Positions 6,665 to 14,435 of a stretch of DNA of 22,849 nt are shown here, piece by piece. This DNA comes from Fibrobacter sp. UBA4375 (GTDB lineage Bacteria; Fibrobacterota; Fibrobacteria; Fibrobacterales; Fibrobacteraceae), in contig DGRZ01000066.1 in NCBI GenBank assembly GCA_002391195.1, forward strand, positions 2,489 through 25,337. Reading direction: 5' to 3'. The notes beneath the pieces were generated by a model. That model did not search any database. It had not been told where the DNA came from and saw nothing but the letters and a program-made list of their open reading frames with translations. The position numbers were made by a program, and so were the translations under genes. Numbering within the stretch: position 1 is the first letter of the stretch; the number at the start of each line of letters is the position of its first letter.

Positions 6665-8497
6665 ATGGATCAATCGAAAATCAGAAACGTCGCCATTATC
6701 GCCCACGTTGACCACGGTAAAACCACCCTCGTCGATCAGCTTCTCAAGCAGTGCGGAACCTTCCACGAAGGCGAAGAAGTCAACGAACGCGTGATGGACA
6801 GCGACAACCTGGAACGGGAACGCGGCATCACCATCCTCAGCAAGAACACCAGCGTCATGTACAAGGGCTACCGCGTGAACATCGTGGATACCCCGGGGCA
6901 CGCCGACTTCGGTGGCCAGGTGGAACGCGTACTCGGTACGGTGGACGGCGTGTTGCTGGTTGTGGACGCTTTTGAAGGCCCCATGGCCCAGACCCGTTTC
7001 GTGACCCAGAAGGCCCTGGAACTGGGACTTATCCCCATCGTGGTGGTGAACAAGATCGACCGCGACGGTTGCAACCCCCACGGCGCCCTCGACAAGGTGT
7101 TCGACCTCTTCTGCGAGCTGGATGCCAACGAAGAACAGCTGGACTTCGACAAGGTGTTCGGCTCCGGCCGCAAGGGCATCTGCAAGGCCGAGATGGAAGA
7201 CCCGGACGGCGACTTCAGCATCCTCATGGACAAGATTATTGAGCGCATTCCGGCCCCGAAGGGCGACCCCGCCGCCGAACCGCTCCTGCAGATTGCATCC
7301 CTCGAATACTCCACCTTCCTTGGCCGCTTGGCCGTGGGCCGCGTGCAGCAGGGCGTGTTCAAGCCGAACCAGACCTACGCACAGGCCTTTACCGACGGCA
7401 CCGTGAAGACCATCCGCCCCCAGAAGATCCTGCGCTACGAAGGCCTCACCCCGAAGCCGGTGGACGAAGCAGGCCCGGGCGAAATCATTCTCATTGCAGG
7501 GCTTGATACCTTCGACATCGGCGATACCATCAGCGCGGCGAACAATCCGAAGCACCTGCCCCGCATCCATATCGACCCGCCCACCATCTCCATGATTTTC
7601 ACCGTGAACACCTCGCCCCTGGCCGGCAAGTACGGCGGCAAGTTCATGACGGGTAACCAGCTTCAGGAACGCCTGGAACGTGCCCACATGGCAGACCCCG
7701 CCCTCCTCGTCGAGAAGGTGGACGGCGCCTCTACCTTCAAGGTTTCGGGCCGTGGCATTTTGCACCTTACCATCCTCGTGGAAAACATGCGTCGTGAACT
7801 GTACGAATTCACCATCGGATCCCCCCAGGTGATTTTCCACAACGACGAAAACGGCAAGCTCCTGGAACCGGTGGAAGACTTCAAGGTAGAAGTTCCCAGC
7901 GAATTCAGCGGCGCCTGCATCCAGGAAATCCAGCAGCGCAAGGGCGAAATGGTGAACATGGTCACCGACGACAACGACCGCGTGTCCCTGGAATTCATCG
8001 TTCCTTCCCGCGGCCTTATCGGTATCCGTCCGAAGCTCCTGTCCCTCTCCAAGGGTTACGCCGTCACCCAGTCCTTCTTCAAGGAATACCAGCCCTACAA
8101 GGGCGAAATTCCCACCCGCATCAACGGCGTGCTTATCGCCAAAGAACCGGGCGAAGCCGCCAGCTACGCGCTCTCCAACCTGGAAGACCGCGGCTACCTG
8201 ATCATCGGACCGGGCGCTGAAGTTTATCCGGGCATGATCGTGGGCGAACACAACCGCGATGTCGATATTACCGTGAACGTCACCAAGGGCAAGCACCTCA
8301 CCAACATGCGCTCCAAGTCCGCTGACGACATGATTCAGCTGACCCCGTACCGCCGCATGACCCTGGAAGAATGCGTCACCTTCATCAACGAAGATGAATG
8401 CATCGAAGTGACGCCGGAAATTCTCCGCCTCCGCAAGACCGAGCTGGACCCCATCCGCCGCAAGCAGCTGTCGAAGAGACCTGCTGAAGAAGAATAA
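6665..8497 (+). CDS. typA: Ribosome-associated GTPase TypA/BipA
   Basis: Translational GTPase that binds the 70S ribosome and helps 50S assembly and stress adaptation. It has 610 residues, the usual family length. G1 is AHVDHGKT (13-20), the switch I region carries MDSDNLERERGITI (44-57), G3 is DTPGHADFGGQVERV (75-89) and G4 is NKID (129-132). The elongation-factor-like domains and the TypA-specific C-terminus follow (RGLIGIRPKLL, and LTPYRRMTLEECVTFIN near the end). Codon use is strongly biased to C/G in the third position, typical of a highly expressed gene, and this creates a long false frame on the opposite strand. The gene is convergent with prfB across heptad-repeat locus 3. Confidence 0.97.
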   Translation: MDQSKIRNVAIIAHVDHGKTTLVDQLLKQCGTFHEGEEVNERVMDSDNLERERGITILSKNTSVMYKGYRVNIVDTPGHADFGGQVERVLGTVDGVLLVVDAFEGPMAQTRFVTQKALELGLIPIVVVNKIDRDGCNPHGALDKVFDLFCELDANEEQLDFDKVFGSGRKGICKAEMEDPDGDFSILMDKIIERIPAPKGDPAAEPLLQIASLEYSTFLGRLAVGRVQQGVFKPNQTYAQAFTDGTVKTIRPQKILRYEGLTPKPVDEAGPGEIILIAGLDTFDIGDTISAANNPKHLPRIHIDPPTISMIFTVNTSPLAGKYGGKFMTGNQLQERLERAHMADPALLVEKVDGASTFKVSGRGILHLTILVENMRRELYEFTIGSPQVIFHNDENGKLLEPVEDFKVEVPSEFSGACIQEIQQRKGEMVNMVTDDNDRVSLEFIVPSRGLIGIRPKLLSLSKGYAVTQSFFKEYQPYKGEIPTRINGVLIAKEPGEAASYALSNLEDRGYLIIGPGAEVYPGMIVGEHNRDVDITVNVTKGKHLTNMRSKSADDMIQLTPYRRMTLEECVTFINEDECIEVTPEILRLRKTELDPIRRKQLSKRPAEEE

Positions 8498-8504
8498 ATG
8501 AAAT

Positions 8505-8578
8505 TTCGGAATTCGGAGTTCGGAATTCGGATTTGTTTATTTAAAACATAATTCCGAATTCATCATTCCGAAATCCGA
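8505..8578. repeat. Heptad-repeat locus 3 (typA/prfB convergent gap)
   Basis: Left arm: TTCGGAA, TTCGGAG, TTCGGAA, TTCGGAT (8505-8532). Right arm: ATTCCGA, ATTCATC, ATTCCGA, AATCCGA (8551-8578). GAATTCGGA (8523-8531) is the exact complement of TCCGAATTC (8553-8561), and the loop holds a further TGTTT/AAACA pairing. The array starts 7 nt after the typA stop and ends 6 nt from the prfB stop, so it can act as a terminator for both strands. The same word family recurs at locus 5. Confidence 0.8.
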
Positions 8579-8584
8579 ACTAAA

Positions 8585-9692
8585 CTAAGACCCCTGCTTC
8601 TCGCTGGTGCTGAGCAGGTAGGCGTTAATGAAAGGCTTGATCTTTCCGTCCAGCACGCCGGCGGTATCCGACGTTTCCACTCCGGTGCGGAGGTCCTTCA
8701 CCAGCTGGTAAGGCTGCAGCACGTAGCTCCTGATCTGGCTTCCCCACTCCACCTTTTTCTTTTCGGCCATACGGGCATCCCGCTTGGCTTCTTCTTCCAA
8801 GCGGTAGTGTTCAGCCACCATGGTCTTGAGCATCTTGTAGCAGGTCTCCCGGTTCTGGATCTGGCTGCGTTCCGTCTGGCAGCTGGCCATAATGCCCGTA
8901 GGCAAGTGGGTCATGCGCACGGCGGAGTCTGTCTTGTTGATGTACTGGCCTCCGGCACCGCTACTGCGGTAGGTGTCCACACGCACATCCGACATGTCCA
9001 AATCAAAGTCCACGTCTTCGTGTTCAGGGTAAAGGTACACGGCGGTAAAACTGGTGTGGCGGCGCGCGTTGGCATCGAAGGGGCTGATACGCACCAGACG
9101 GTGCACGCCGATTTCGGAGCGGAGCAGCCCGTAGGCATTCTCGCAGGTCACCTCGATGGTGGCACTCTTGAGGCCCGCGTCTTCGGCCTCCTGAAAGTCC
9201 ACCACCTTGAAGTCCATCTTTTCCCGCTCAAAGAAGTGGGTGTACATGCGGAACAGCATCAAGGCCCAGTCTTGCGATTCGGTGCCGCCTGCGCCCGGGT
9301 GTATGGACATGAGGCAGCTGCAGGCGTCGTCTGGCCCGTTCAGCATCTTCTTGAATTCCATCTCCTCGATGCGGGCCTTCAGGGCGGCAACGTCCGCCTC
9401 GATGCTGGCCGTAAGCTCGGCGGAGTTTTCGTCCTTGGACATTTCGTAAAGTTCGGCCAGGTCGTCGCAGGTCTGGGAAACTTCTTTCCAGCCGTCCAAC
9501 AGGGAACGCAGGTTCCCTATCTTTTTCATCATGGACTGTGCTTTTTCCTGGTCGTTCCAGAGGTTCGGGTCGCTGGAATCCTTTTCCAGCACGTAAAGCT
9601 CTTCGGTCTTTGCCTCTAAGTCAAAGATACCCCCAGAGCTTGTCTATGCGGGAGCGCAGTTCAATAAGCCCGGTGTGTGTAGTTTGGAACAT
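8585..9692 (-). CDS. prfB: Peptide chain release factor 2, expressed by programmed +1 frameshift
   Basis: Recognises UAA and UGA stop codons and triggers peptidyl-tRNA hydrolysis. The frame-0 leader begins at the ATG at 9692 (MFQTTHTGLIEL...LWGYL, 23 codons) and meets TGA at 9623-9621. After a +1 shift at CTT-T the frame continues GAC TTA GAG to the stop at 8585, giving 368 residues in total (E. coli RF2 has 365). Numbered on the full protein, the stop-codon-reading tripeptide SPF is at 203-205 and the catalytic GGQ at 247-249, both intact. Automated callers may start at the GTG at 9592 and lose 33 residues. A second ATG at 9698 is in frame; I prefer 9692 because MFQ matches the start of other RF2 proteins. 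No Shine-Dalgarno sequence is obvious. The leader adjoins heptad-repeat locus 4. Confidence 0.96.
9620..9638 (-). promoter_or_regulatory. prfB programmed +1 frameshift signal
   Basis: Reads CTCTGGGGGTATCTTTGAC on the minus strand: an internal Shine-Dalgarno-like G-run (9634-9630), TAT, the slippery CTT, the in-frame TGA and a following C. Spacing and sequence match the classical RF2 autoregulatory site, in which low RF2 lets the ribosome slip past UGA. Confidence 0.95.
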
Positions 9693-9704
9693 AGACATTA
9701 AACT

Positions 9705-9830
9705 TTAGTGGTTAGGATCTAGAGGCTAGGGGCTAGAGGCAAGCATCATGGCTTCGCCATCCGATATAGACGCAAAGCGTGTGCGACTTTCATCACTAGA
9801 TCCTAGTCTCTAATTTCTAGACTCTACTTC
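9705..9830. repeat. Heptad-repeat locus 4 (prfB/SurA-like gap), two arms around a 56-bp core
   Basis: Left arm: TTAGTGG, TTAGGAT, CTAGAGG, CTAGGGG, CTAGAGG (9705-9739). Right arm: CTAGATC, CTAGTCT, CTAATTT, CTAGACT, CTACTTC (9796-9830); its last word contains the stop codon of the SurA-like gene in register. Left-arm TTAGGATCTAG pairs with right-arm CTAGATCCTA. The core 9740-9795 contains two small perfect hairpins, ATGGC-TTC-GCCAT (9748-9760) and CGC-AAA-GCG (9771-9779). No coding frame or known RNA was recognised in the core. Confidence 0.8.
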
Positions 9831-10831
9831 GCTCCGATGGCCTCGGGAGGAGTGTACTTCTTGTCCAGGTATTGGACCTTATAAACCTTTCCAAGTCCGT
9901 CCAGATAGGCCTTCAGCTGCATCTGGCGGTCCTGTTCGGCCTGCACCCGCAGAATGTAGTCAATCTGGTGCTTGTAGCTTTCGTACTTGCCGTCGTTCTT
10001 TTCGGTCAGCATGAAAATGCTGATACCGTCTTTTTCGTTAATGATATCGGAAATGTCACCCACGTTCATCTTGGCGATGACCTTCACGTAGGCATCTCCC
10101 TTGGACTTGGCAATAAACTTGTTCATGACACCGCCGGTCTTCTTGGCTTCGGGGTCGTCGCTATAAATAGCGGCCAACTGAGCAAAGGTGGCCTTCTTGC
10201 TACGGACCTGGGCGGCAAGTCCCTTTAGCATATCCTTGGCATCGCTAATTTCCTGGGCCTTCTTGCCCTTGGTGCTTATAAAGATGCGGGCACCGCTCAC
10301 GGTATCGTTAATGGAGGCCTTGGACTTGTTCAGTTCCCAGAAAGCCTGGCGCTGCTTTTCGGTGGGTTCTGCCGGGTAAGGCACCTTCTTTTCAAGCAAG
10401 ACTTCGCTCTTCAGCTGGTCTTCGATCTTTTCCTTGAACTGGGCCATGGTGGTGTTGGACTTCTTCAGTTCGGCCTGGAAGGCGGCATCACTAGGGAACT
10501 GGGCCTTGAAAAGGGCAGAAACACTGTCCACCTTGGCGGCAGAGACCTTAATTCCCAGCTTCTTGCATTCCAGCTTGACCAGTTCCTGGCCAACCAGGTT
10601 GTCAATTACCGCATAGCGCAGCTGGGTCATCATCTCGTCGGTGAGTTTCTTGCCCCGGAACTGCTGGGCCCCCAGCATCTGGGCAAGGCTATCGATCTTG
10701 CCACCCGAAATGCCCACCTTTTCCACGCGAATCACGTCAAAACTCTTGCCATTCATCAACTGGGCAGAGGCCACGGCAGCCATAAGCAGGACTGCGGCCA
10801 CACCACGAGAAATCAACTTAAAAGAACGCAT
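9824..10831 (-). CDS. SurA-like periplasmic peptidyl-prolyl isomerase / chaperone
   Basis: Predicted secreted foldase for outer-membrane proteins, 335 residues. A Sec signal peptide covers 1-23 (basic start, hydrophobic core LISRGVAAVLLMAAV, cleavage after ASA). A helical SurA-N-like domain follows (about 30-150; FKEKIEDQLKSEVLLEKKV is typical). Then comes a parvulin/PpiC-like domain (about 175-280; ARIFIST, FAQLAAIYSDDPEAKKTGGVM). The C-terminal helix carries the Gln-rich region about 295-310. There is one PpiC-like domain rather than the two of E. coli SurA, so it could equally be named PrsA/PpiC-like. AAGGAT (about 7 nt before the ATG) is the ribosome-binding site. Divergent from ogt; followed by heptad-repeat locus 4. 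Confidence 0.85.
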   Translation of the reverse strand: MRSFKLISRGVAAVLLMAAVASAQLMNGKSFDVIRVEKVGISGGKIDSLAQMLGAQQFRGKKLTDEMMTQLRYAVIDNLVGQELVKLECKKLGIKVSAAKVDSVSALFKAQFPSDAAFQAELKKSNTTMAQFKEKIEDQLKSEVLLEKKVPYPAEPTEKQRQAFWELNKSKASINDTVSGARIFISTKGKKAQEISDAKDMLKGLAAQVRSKKATFAQLAAIYSDDPEAKKTGGVMNKFIAKSKGDAYVKVIAKMNVGDISDIINEKDGISIFMLTEKNDGKYESYKHQIDYILRVQAEQDRQMQLKAYLDGLGKVYKVQYLDKKYTPPEAIGAK

Positions 10832-10921
10832 TGTCTATCCTTGTTAAAGATTTTAACGGGCATAATATAGCAATTTCACTGATTCAGGGGCCACCCATTT
10901 CGCACTCAGGCGGCAAGGATA

Positions 10922-10929
10922 TATATTTA
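10922..10929 (+). promoter_or_regulatory. Promoter box (TATATTTA) for ogt
   Basis: TATATTTA ends 4 nt before the GTG start at 10934. TTCGCA at 10899-10904 is 17 nt upstream and may be the -35. Short spacing predicts a leaderless message. Confidence 0.4.
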
Positions 10930-10933
10930 TAGG

Positions 10934-11479
10934 GTGAACTTCGACGATTCCAGATTTATTCAGGTCCACCACCGCAACGTGTGGGGCGAGTGGACTTTTG
11001 TCTTTGACGGAATCAAGCTCTGCGGCCTCAAATTCCAGGGCGGAAAAATGGCCAGCAGTCTCAAAGCCTGCGCCTACGCCGAACCCGAGGCCGAGGGGAA
11101 AGTCCGGGGCAGAAACGCCCAGGTCTATCAGCAGGCCCGGCGGGAACTGAACCTCTACCTGGCCGGAAAAATCAAGAAATTCACCATTCCCGTAAAGATT
11201 TACGGCACAGAGTTCCAGACGAAGGTGCTGGAAGCGACGCGGAACATTCCCTACGGGGAGACGCGAACCTACAAGGAAATCGCCGAAGCCATCGGACACC
11301 CCCATGCAGAACGCTCCGTCGGGAACGCCCTCCACGGGAACCCTCTGCAGGTAGTTGTTCCTTGCCATCGGGTCGTGAGCAGCCACAAGGGAATCGGAGG
11401 CTACGCCCTCGGCACAGACCTGAAACGTAAACTACTTTGTATGGAAAACGCCATACAGAACGAACTGGACCTGGAATAA
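10934..11479 (+). CDS. ogt: Methylated-DNA--[protein]-cysteine S-methyltransferase (Ogt/MGMT type)
   Basis: Suicide DNA-repair protein that transfers the alkyl group from O6-alkylguanine to its own cysteine. It has 181 residues. The first part (about 1-85) is the degenerate N-terminal RNase-H-like domain. The conserved C-terminal domain begins at FQTKVLEATRNIPYGETRTYKEIA and contains RSVGNALHGNP (127-137) and the active site VVPCHRVV (Cys144, 141-148). The Ada metal-binding domain is absent. The start is a GTG directly behind a promoter box, without a useful Shine-Dalgarno sequence. It converges on the HAD phosphatase with only 2 bp between stop codons, so there is no room for a separate terminator. 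Confidence 0.93.
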   Translation: MNFDDSRFIQVHHRNVWGEWTFVFDGIKLCGLKFQGGKMASSLKACAYAEPEAEGKVRGRNAQVYQQARRELNLYLAGKIKKFTIPVKIYGTEFQTKVLEATRNIPYGETRTYKEIAEAIGHPHAERSVGNALHGNPLQVVVPCHRVVSSHKGIGGYALGTDLKRKLLCMENAIQNELDLE

Positions 11480-11481
11480 TC

Positions 11482-12168
11482 CTAGCCGAGTTCAACAAGA
11501 TTTTTCAGAAGCATCCAGAGTTCTTCGTAGCTCTGGACAATGTTTTCTGGCTTTAGCGGGAGCAGGTTCACCGGCTTTCCAAACCCGCAGAACAACGTAA
11601 CGCAGTCTATTCCGGCGTTGCGGGCAGCCAGAATGTCGGGCTGGTCGTCACCCACCATGATCGTTTCGGCAGGAGAGACACCTGCGGATTCCATGATTTT
11701 CAACAGACCCGCGGGGCTGGGTTTGCGTTCGGGCGTGGTGTCGCCGCAGAGCACGAATTCAAAGCGGTCGCGAAGTCCAAAATGTTCCAGCAGCTTGAAA
11801 GTCGGGCGCTCCGGCTTGTTGGTAAGCATGGCCACGCGGGCAGTCGTGCTGCGCAGGAATTCGACAACGCCCGGATTCGGGAGCGTGCGCTCGGTGCAGT
11901 GTTCCCAGTAAAAATCCGAATAGACCTTGTGGACCATTTCGACTGTAACGCCCGTGCGGGCAATGTTTTCCGAGAGGGCCGCCTCCCCCATACTCCGCTC
12001 GATCAGCTTCATGGAGCCGTTCCCGATAAAGGTCCGCACCCGCTGTTCGTCATGTTCCGGCAAGCCGAAATGGGAGAGCGCATAGTTCACCGCCACGGCA
12101 AGGTCGCCGAGGGTATTGAACAGCGTGCCGTCCAGGTCAAACACGATGAGGGATTTCTTTTGGAGCAT
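11482..12168 (-). CDS. HAD-superfamily phosphatase, phosphoglycolate-phosphatase-like
   Basis: Predicted cytosolic phosphomonoesterase of 228 residues with all four HAD motifs: FDLDGTLFN (10-18, nucleophile Asp11), MLTNKPERP, the lysine in GDTTPERKPSP, and MVGDDQPDIL. The helical cap after motif I is of the Gph/PGMB subclass. Phosphoglycolate phosphatase is the likeliest activity, but substrate specificity in this family is poorly predictable. I start at the ATG at 12168: the upstream extension to 12237 has no family similarity, overlaps the neighbouring small ORF, and would cross the TAAATTTG box 8 nt upstream of this ATG. Confidence 0.88.
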   Translation of the reverse strand: MLQKKSLIVFDLDGTLFNTLGDLAVAVNYALSHFGLPEHDEQRVRTFIGNGSMKLIERSMGEAALSENIARTGVTVEMVHKVYSDFYWEHCTERTLPNPGVVEFLRSTTARVAMLTNKPERPTFKLLEHFGLRDRFEFVLCGDTTPERKPSPAGLLKIMESAGVSPAETIMVGDDQPDILAARNAGIDCVTLFCGFGKPVNLLPLKPENIVQSYEELWMLLKNLVELG

Positions 12169-12176
12169 TGCGCGCC

Positions 12177-12184
12177 CAAATTTA
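12177..12184 (-). promoter_or_regulatory. Promoter box (TAAATTTG) for the HAD phosphatase
   Basis: A perfect TAAATTTG followed by GGC on the minus strand, ending 8 nt before the ATG at 12168. It sits in the 26-bp gap after the small membrane protein. No clear -35. Confidence 0.5.
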
Positions 12185-12194
12185 GGAATCTTTT

Positions 12195-12389
12195 TTACCG
12201 CAAGAATTCCATTTCCACAAGAAAACGGTAAAAGCAAAGCGCCGACACGCCCAAAATGAACACAAGCACGATTACGAACTGCACCGGATGCTCGCGGAAA
12301 CTGTAATCCGCCTTGCCGTAAGAGAACTGCCCACGGACAATCGCACTTATGATAAGCGCCAAGAAGATTAAGGCTAACAAAAGGGACAT
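12195..12389 (-). CDS. Small two-helix membrane protein
   Basis: 64 residues, unrecognised. The first hydrophobic segment is at about 2-18 (LLLALIFLALIISAIV). A polar loop follows (RGQFSYGKADYSFREHP), then a second hydrophobic segment at about 37-56 (VQFVIVLVFILGVSALCFY), and it ends EMEFLR. The ATG lies 6 nt after the stop of the upstream TonB-C-like gene, so the pair is probably one operon. Clear amphipathic layout and position support a real gene; function unknown. Confidence 0.6.
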   Translation of the reverse strand: MSLLLALIFLALIISAIVRGQFSYGKADYSFREHPVQFVIVLVFILGVSALCFYRFLVEMEFLR

Positions 12390-12395
12390 AGTACT

Positions 12396-13022
12396 TTATT
12401 TAGACTGTAACGAGGGGAAAGTCACCGCATACTCGTAAAACCTGATTGGGAACATCGCAACAGTCTCGCCAGATTTTACCTTCGGGAATTTCCAGCGGCT
12501 TACAGCTCTTTGAATACTTTCATCAAACTCCTCATAACCCGTTGTTGAAGATACAATTTGGATTTTTTCAACCGAACCATTCGCAGCAATAGTCAACTTT
12601 AAAATTATTTCACCATTAAACACTCGTTTATAAAAACGATAAGTACGGACAAGATAAGTATTATAACGATGTTGTAAATACCCATCAATCCTTTTACAAA
12701 TAATCTTTAATATTTTTTCACTATCAAGGGAACTATTCTCCGAAAGGATAATTTCACTTTTAGCCGGAACAATTGCCACTCCCCGTTCCTCTAGCAAGCT
12801 TCCTCCAGGAGAACCATAAAGCAAGCCAGCCGATATAACACTATCCATTGTTCCAGGGTCCGCGACGGCCTTCGCCACAAAAACTTTAGCAGAACGTTTT
12901 AATTTTAAACTATCCTGTTTGGCAGAACCATCATTCCTTTCGGAATCACCGCAACCGGCCCACAGCGCCGCCGCGACCATCAGAACAATCTTCCCAAGAC
13001 ATTTACTAAAGAACTTAGCCAT
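12396..13022 (-). CDS. Lipoprotein-like protein with C-terminal AgmX/TonB-C-type domain
   Basis: 208 residues. It has a basic, hydrophobic N-terminus ending in ALWAGC (Cys24), a near-lipobox with an unusual Trp at -3; if cleaved it would be a substrate of signal peptidase II. Residues about 25-100 are polar. The C-terminal domain (about 125-200) has the pattern NGEIILKLTIAANGSVEKIQI ... FDESIQRAVSRWKFP of the TonB-C / AgmX-PglI C-terminal group found in envelope proteins. There is no TonB N-terminal helix or proline region, so it is not a standard TonB. The coding sequence is visibly more AT-rich than its neighbours, with many A/T-ending codons, which suggests recent acquisition or weak expression. 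It is divergent from miaB. Confidence 0.72.
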   Translation of the reverse strand: MAKFFSKCLGKIVLMVAAALWAGCGDSERNDGSAKQDSLKLKRSAKVFVAKAVADPGTMDSVISAGLLYGSPGGSLLEERGVAIVPAKSEIILSENSSLDSEKILKIICKRIDGYLQHRYNTYLVRTYRFYKRVFNGEIILKLTIAANGSVEKIQIVSSTTGYEEFDESIQRAVSRWKFPKVKSGETVAMFPIRFYEYAVTFPSLQSK

Positions 13023-13026
13023 AATT

Positions 13027-13034
13027 TAAGTATA
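13027..13034 (-). promoter_or_regulatory. Possible promoter box (TATACTTA) for the AgmX-like gene
   Basis: TATACTTA on the minus strand ends 4 nt before the ATG at 13022. A weaker match than the others, but the same placement. It lies back to back with the miaB box. Confidence 0.3.
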
Positions 13035-13047
13035 GCAAAAAAATTGT

Positions 13048-13055
13048 TAAATTTA
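13048..13055 (+). promoter_or_regulatory. Promoter box (TAAATTTA) for miaB
   Basis: TAAATTTA ends 5 nt before the miaB ATG at 13061, and no Shine-Dalgarno sequence is present. The -35 is unclear (TTTAAG at 13025-13030). Confidence 0.45.
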
Positions 13056-13060
13056 TCCCC

Positions 13061-14383
13061 ATGAAAAAATACCACTTGGCCACATACGGCTGCCAGATGA
13101 ACGAGTATGACTCGGCGATGATTGCCCAGGAGCTCGACATGTGCGGTTGCGTCGAGACGAGCAACCAGGAAGATGCCGACTTTATCATCGTGAACACCTG
13201 CAGCGTGCGCGAGAAGGCCGAGGAAACCGCCATCGCGAACATCAGCAAGCTCAAGTACCTGAACAAGAAGAACCCCGACGTGAAGGTGGTTGTTTGCGGC
13301 TGCATGGCTAAAAATCGCGGGCCGGAACTTTTGAAGCGCCTGCCTAACGTGAGCTACATCGTGGGGCCGGACCAGTACAAGAAAATTCCGGAACTGCTGC
13401 TAGGCGATGCCAAAAGCCCGTTGCACCTGACGCACCACAAGATGTTCATCGACGAGGACCTGAGCGAGAACTACCTGGGCGAATACGCGAAGCTCCAGAA
13501 CGACTTCACTACCTTCGTCGCCATTCAGCGCGGTTGCAACAAGCGCTGCAGCTACTGTATTGTGCCGTACCTGCGCGGGCCGGAAAAGTACCGCGACATG
13601 GAAGACGTTCTTGCCGAAGTGCGCAAGGCGGCCGACAGGGGCATTACCGAGGTGACGCTCCTGGGCCAGACGGTGAACGCCTACAAGACGGAAGGCGGCA
13701 ATTTTGCCGACCTGCTCACGAAGGTTTCTGAAATCGGGGGCATCCGCCGCATCCGCTTTACGAGCCCGCACCCGAGGCATTACACGAACGAGCTCATCGA
13801 CGTGCTGCTGAATAACCCGAAGGTCTGTCACTACGCGCACATCCCTATCCAGAGCGGCTCCGACGCTATGCTCAAGAAGATGCGCCGCCAGCACAACATG
13901 GAGCAGTACCTCTCGATTATCGAGCAGCTGCGTAGCAAGGACCCGTTCTACGGGATTTCAACGGACGTGATTTGCGGTTTCGTGGGCGAAGCGGAAGAGG
14001 ATTTCGAGCAGACGCTCAAGGCTTTTGAAACCTGCCAGTTCGACTCTGCGTTCATGTTCATCTACAGCCCGCGCAAGGGCACGGAATCGTACAAGGAAGC
14101 GGAGACGCTCACCGAGCAAGAAAAGCAGGAACGCCACACGCGCCTGGTGGAACTGCAGAACGCCATCACGCTCAAGCGTAACCAGATGATGCTGGGCCGC
14201 ACCGAGGAGCTGCTGGTGGAAAAGAATTCCGTGCGTGACGAGACGGAACTGCGGGGCCGCACCGACAACTTCAAGAAGGTGGTGTTCAAGCCGGAAGACG
14301 GCCGCATCGTGAAGCCCGGCGACTACGTGAAGGTGAAACTGGACGACATTCGCGGGTGGACGATACGAGGAAGTTTATTATAA
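13061..14383 (+). CDS. miaB: tRNA-2-methylthio-N6-dimethylallyladenosine synthase
   Basis: Radical-SAM methylthiotransferase that converts i6A37 to ms2i6A37 in tRNAs reading UNN codons. It has 440 residues. The N-terminal domain has the three cysteines of the auxiliary [4Fe-4S] cluster (Cys11 in YGCQMNEYDS, Cys47 in NTCSVRE, Cys81 in CGCMAKN). The radical-SAM motif is CNKRCSYC (Cys159, 163, 166). The TRAM RNA-binding domain closes the protein (about 375-440). GCQMN and CSVREKAEE favour MiaB over MtaB or RimO. tRNA-Leu(CAA), encoded nearby, reads UUG and is a natural substrate class (inference). The start is directly downstream of a promoter box, suggesting a leaderless message. Heptad-repeat locus 5 follows the stop. 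Confidence 0.96.
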   Translation: MKKYHLATYGCQMNEYDSAMIAQELDMCGCVETSNQEDADFIIVNTCSVREKAEETAIANISKLKYLNKKNPDVKVVVCGCMAKNRGPELLKRLPNVSYIVGPDQYKKIPELLLGDAKSPLHLTHHKMFIDEDLSENYLGEYAKLQNDFTTFVAIQRGCNKRCSYCIVPYLRGPEKYRDMEDVLAEVRKAADRGITEVTLLGQTVNAYKTEGGNFADLLTKVSEIGGIRRIRFTSPHPRHYTNELIDVLLNNPKVCHYAHIPIQSGSDAMLKKMRRQHNMEQYLSIIEQLRSKDPFYGISTDVICGFVGEAEEDFEQTLKAFETCQFDSAFMFIYSPRKGTESYKEAETLTEQEKQERHTRLVELQNAITLKRNQMMLGRTEELLVEKNSVRDETELRGRTDNFKKVVFKPEDGRIVKPGDYVKVKLDDIRGWTIRGSLL

Positions 14384-14416
14384 TTCGGAATTAGGATTTC
14401 GGAATTCGGAATTAGA
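14382..14416. repeat. Heptad-repeat locus 5 (miaB / SPOR gap), single arm
   Basis: AATTCGG, AATTAGG, ATTTCGG, AATTCGG, AATTAGA: five consecutive heptads. The first begins inside the miaB stop codon. The word is that of locus 3. There is no complementary second arm, so this may be a half-element. Confidence 0.75.
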
Positions 14417-14435
14417 GGTCTGAAGTAAAAAAAAA

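Noticed and set aside
6590..8296. 568-codon open frame antisense to typA
   Set aside because: It is rich in His, Ala, Val and Gly in the pattern typical of antisense to GC3-biased genes, with no domain. typA on the other strand is complete.
12169..12237. N-terminal extension of the HAD phosphatase to 12237
   Set aside because: It overlaps the small membrane-protein gene and the TAAATTTG box. The ATG at 12168 begins right before the conserved LIVFDLDGT.
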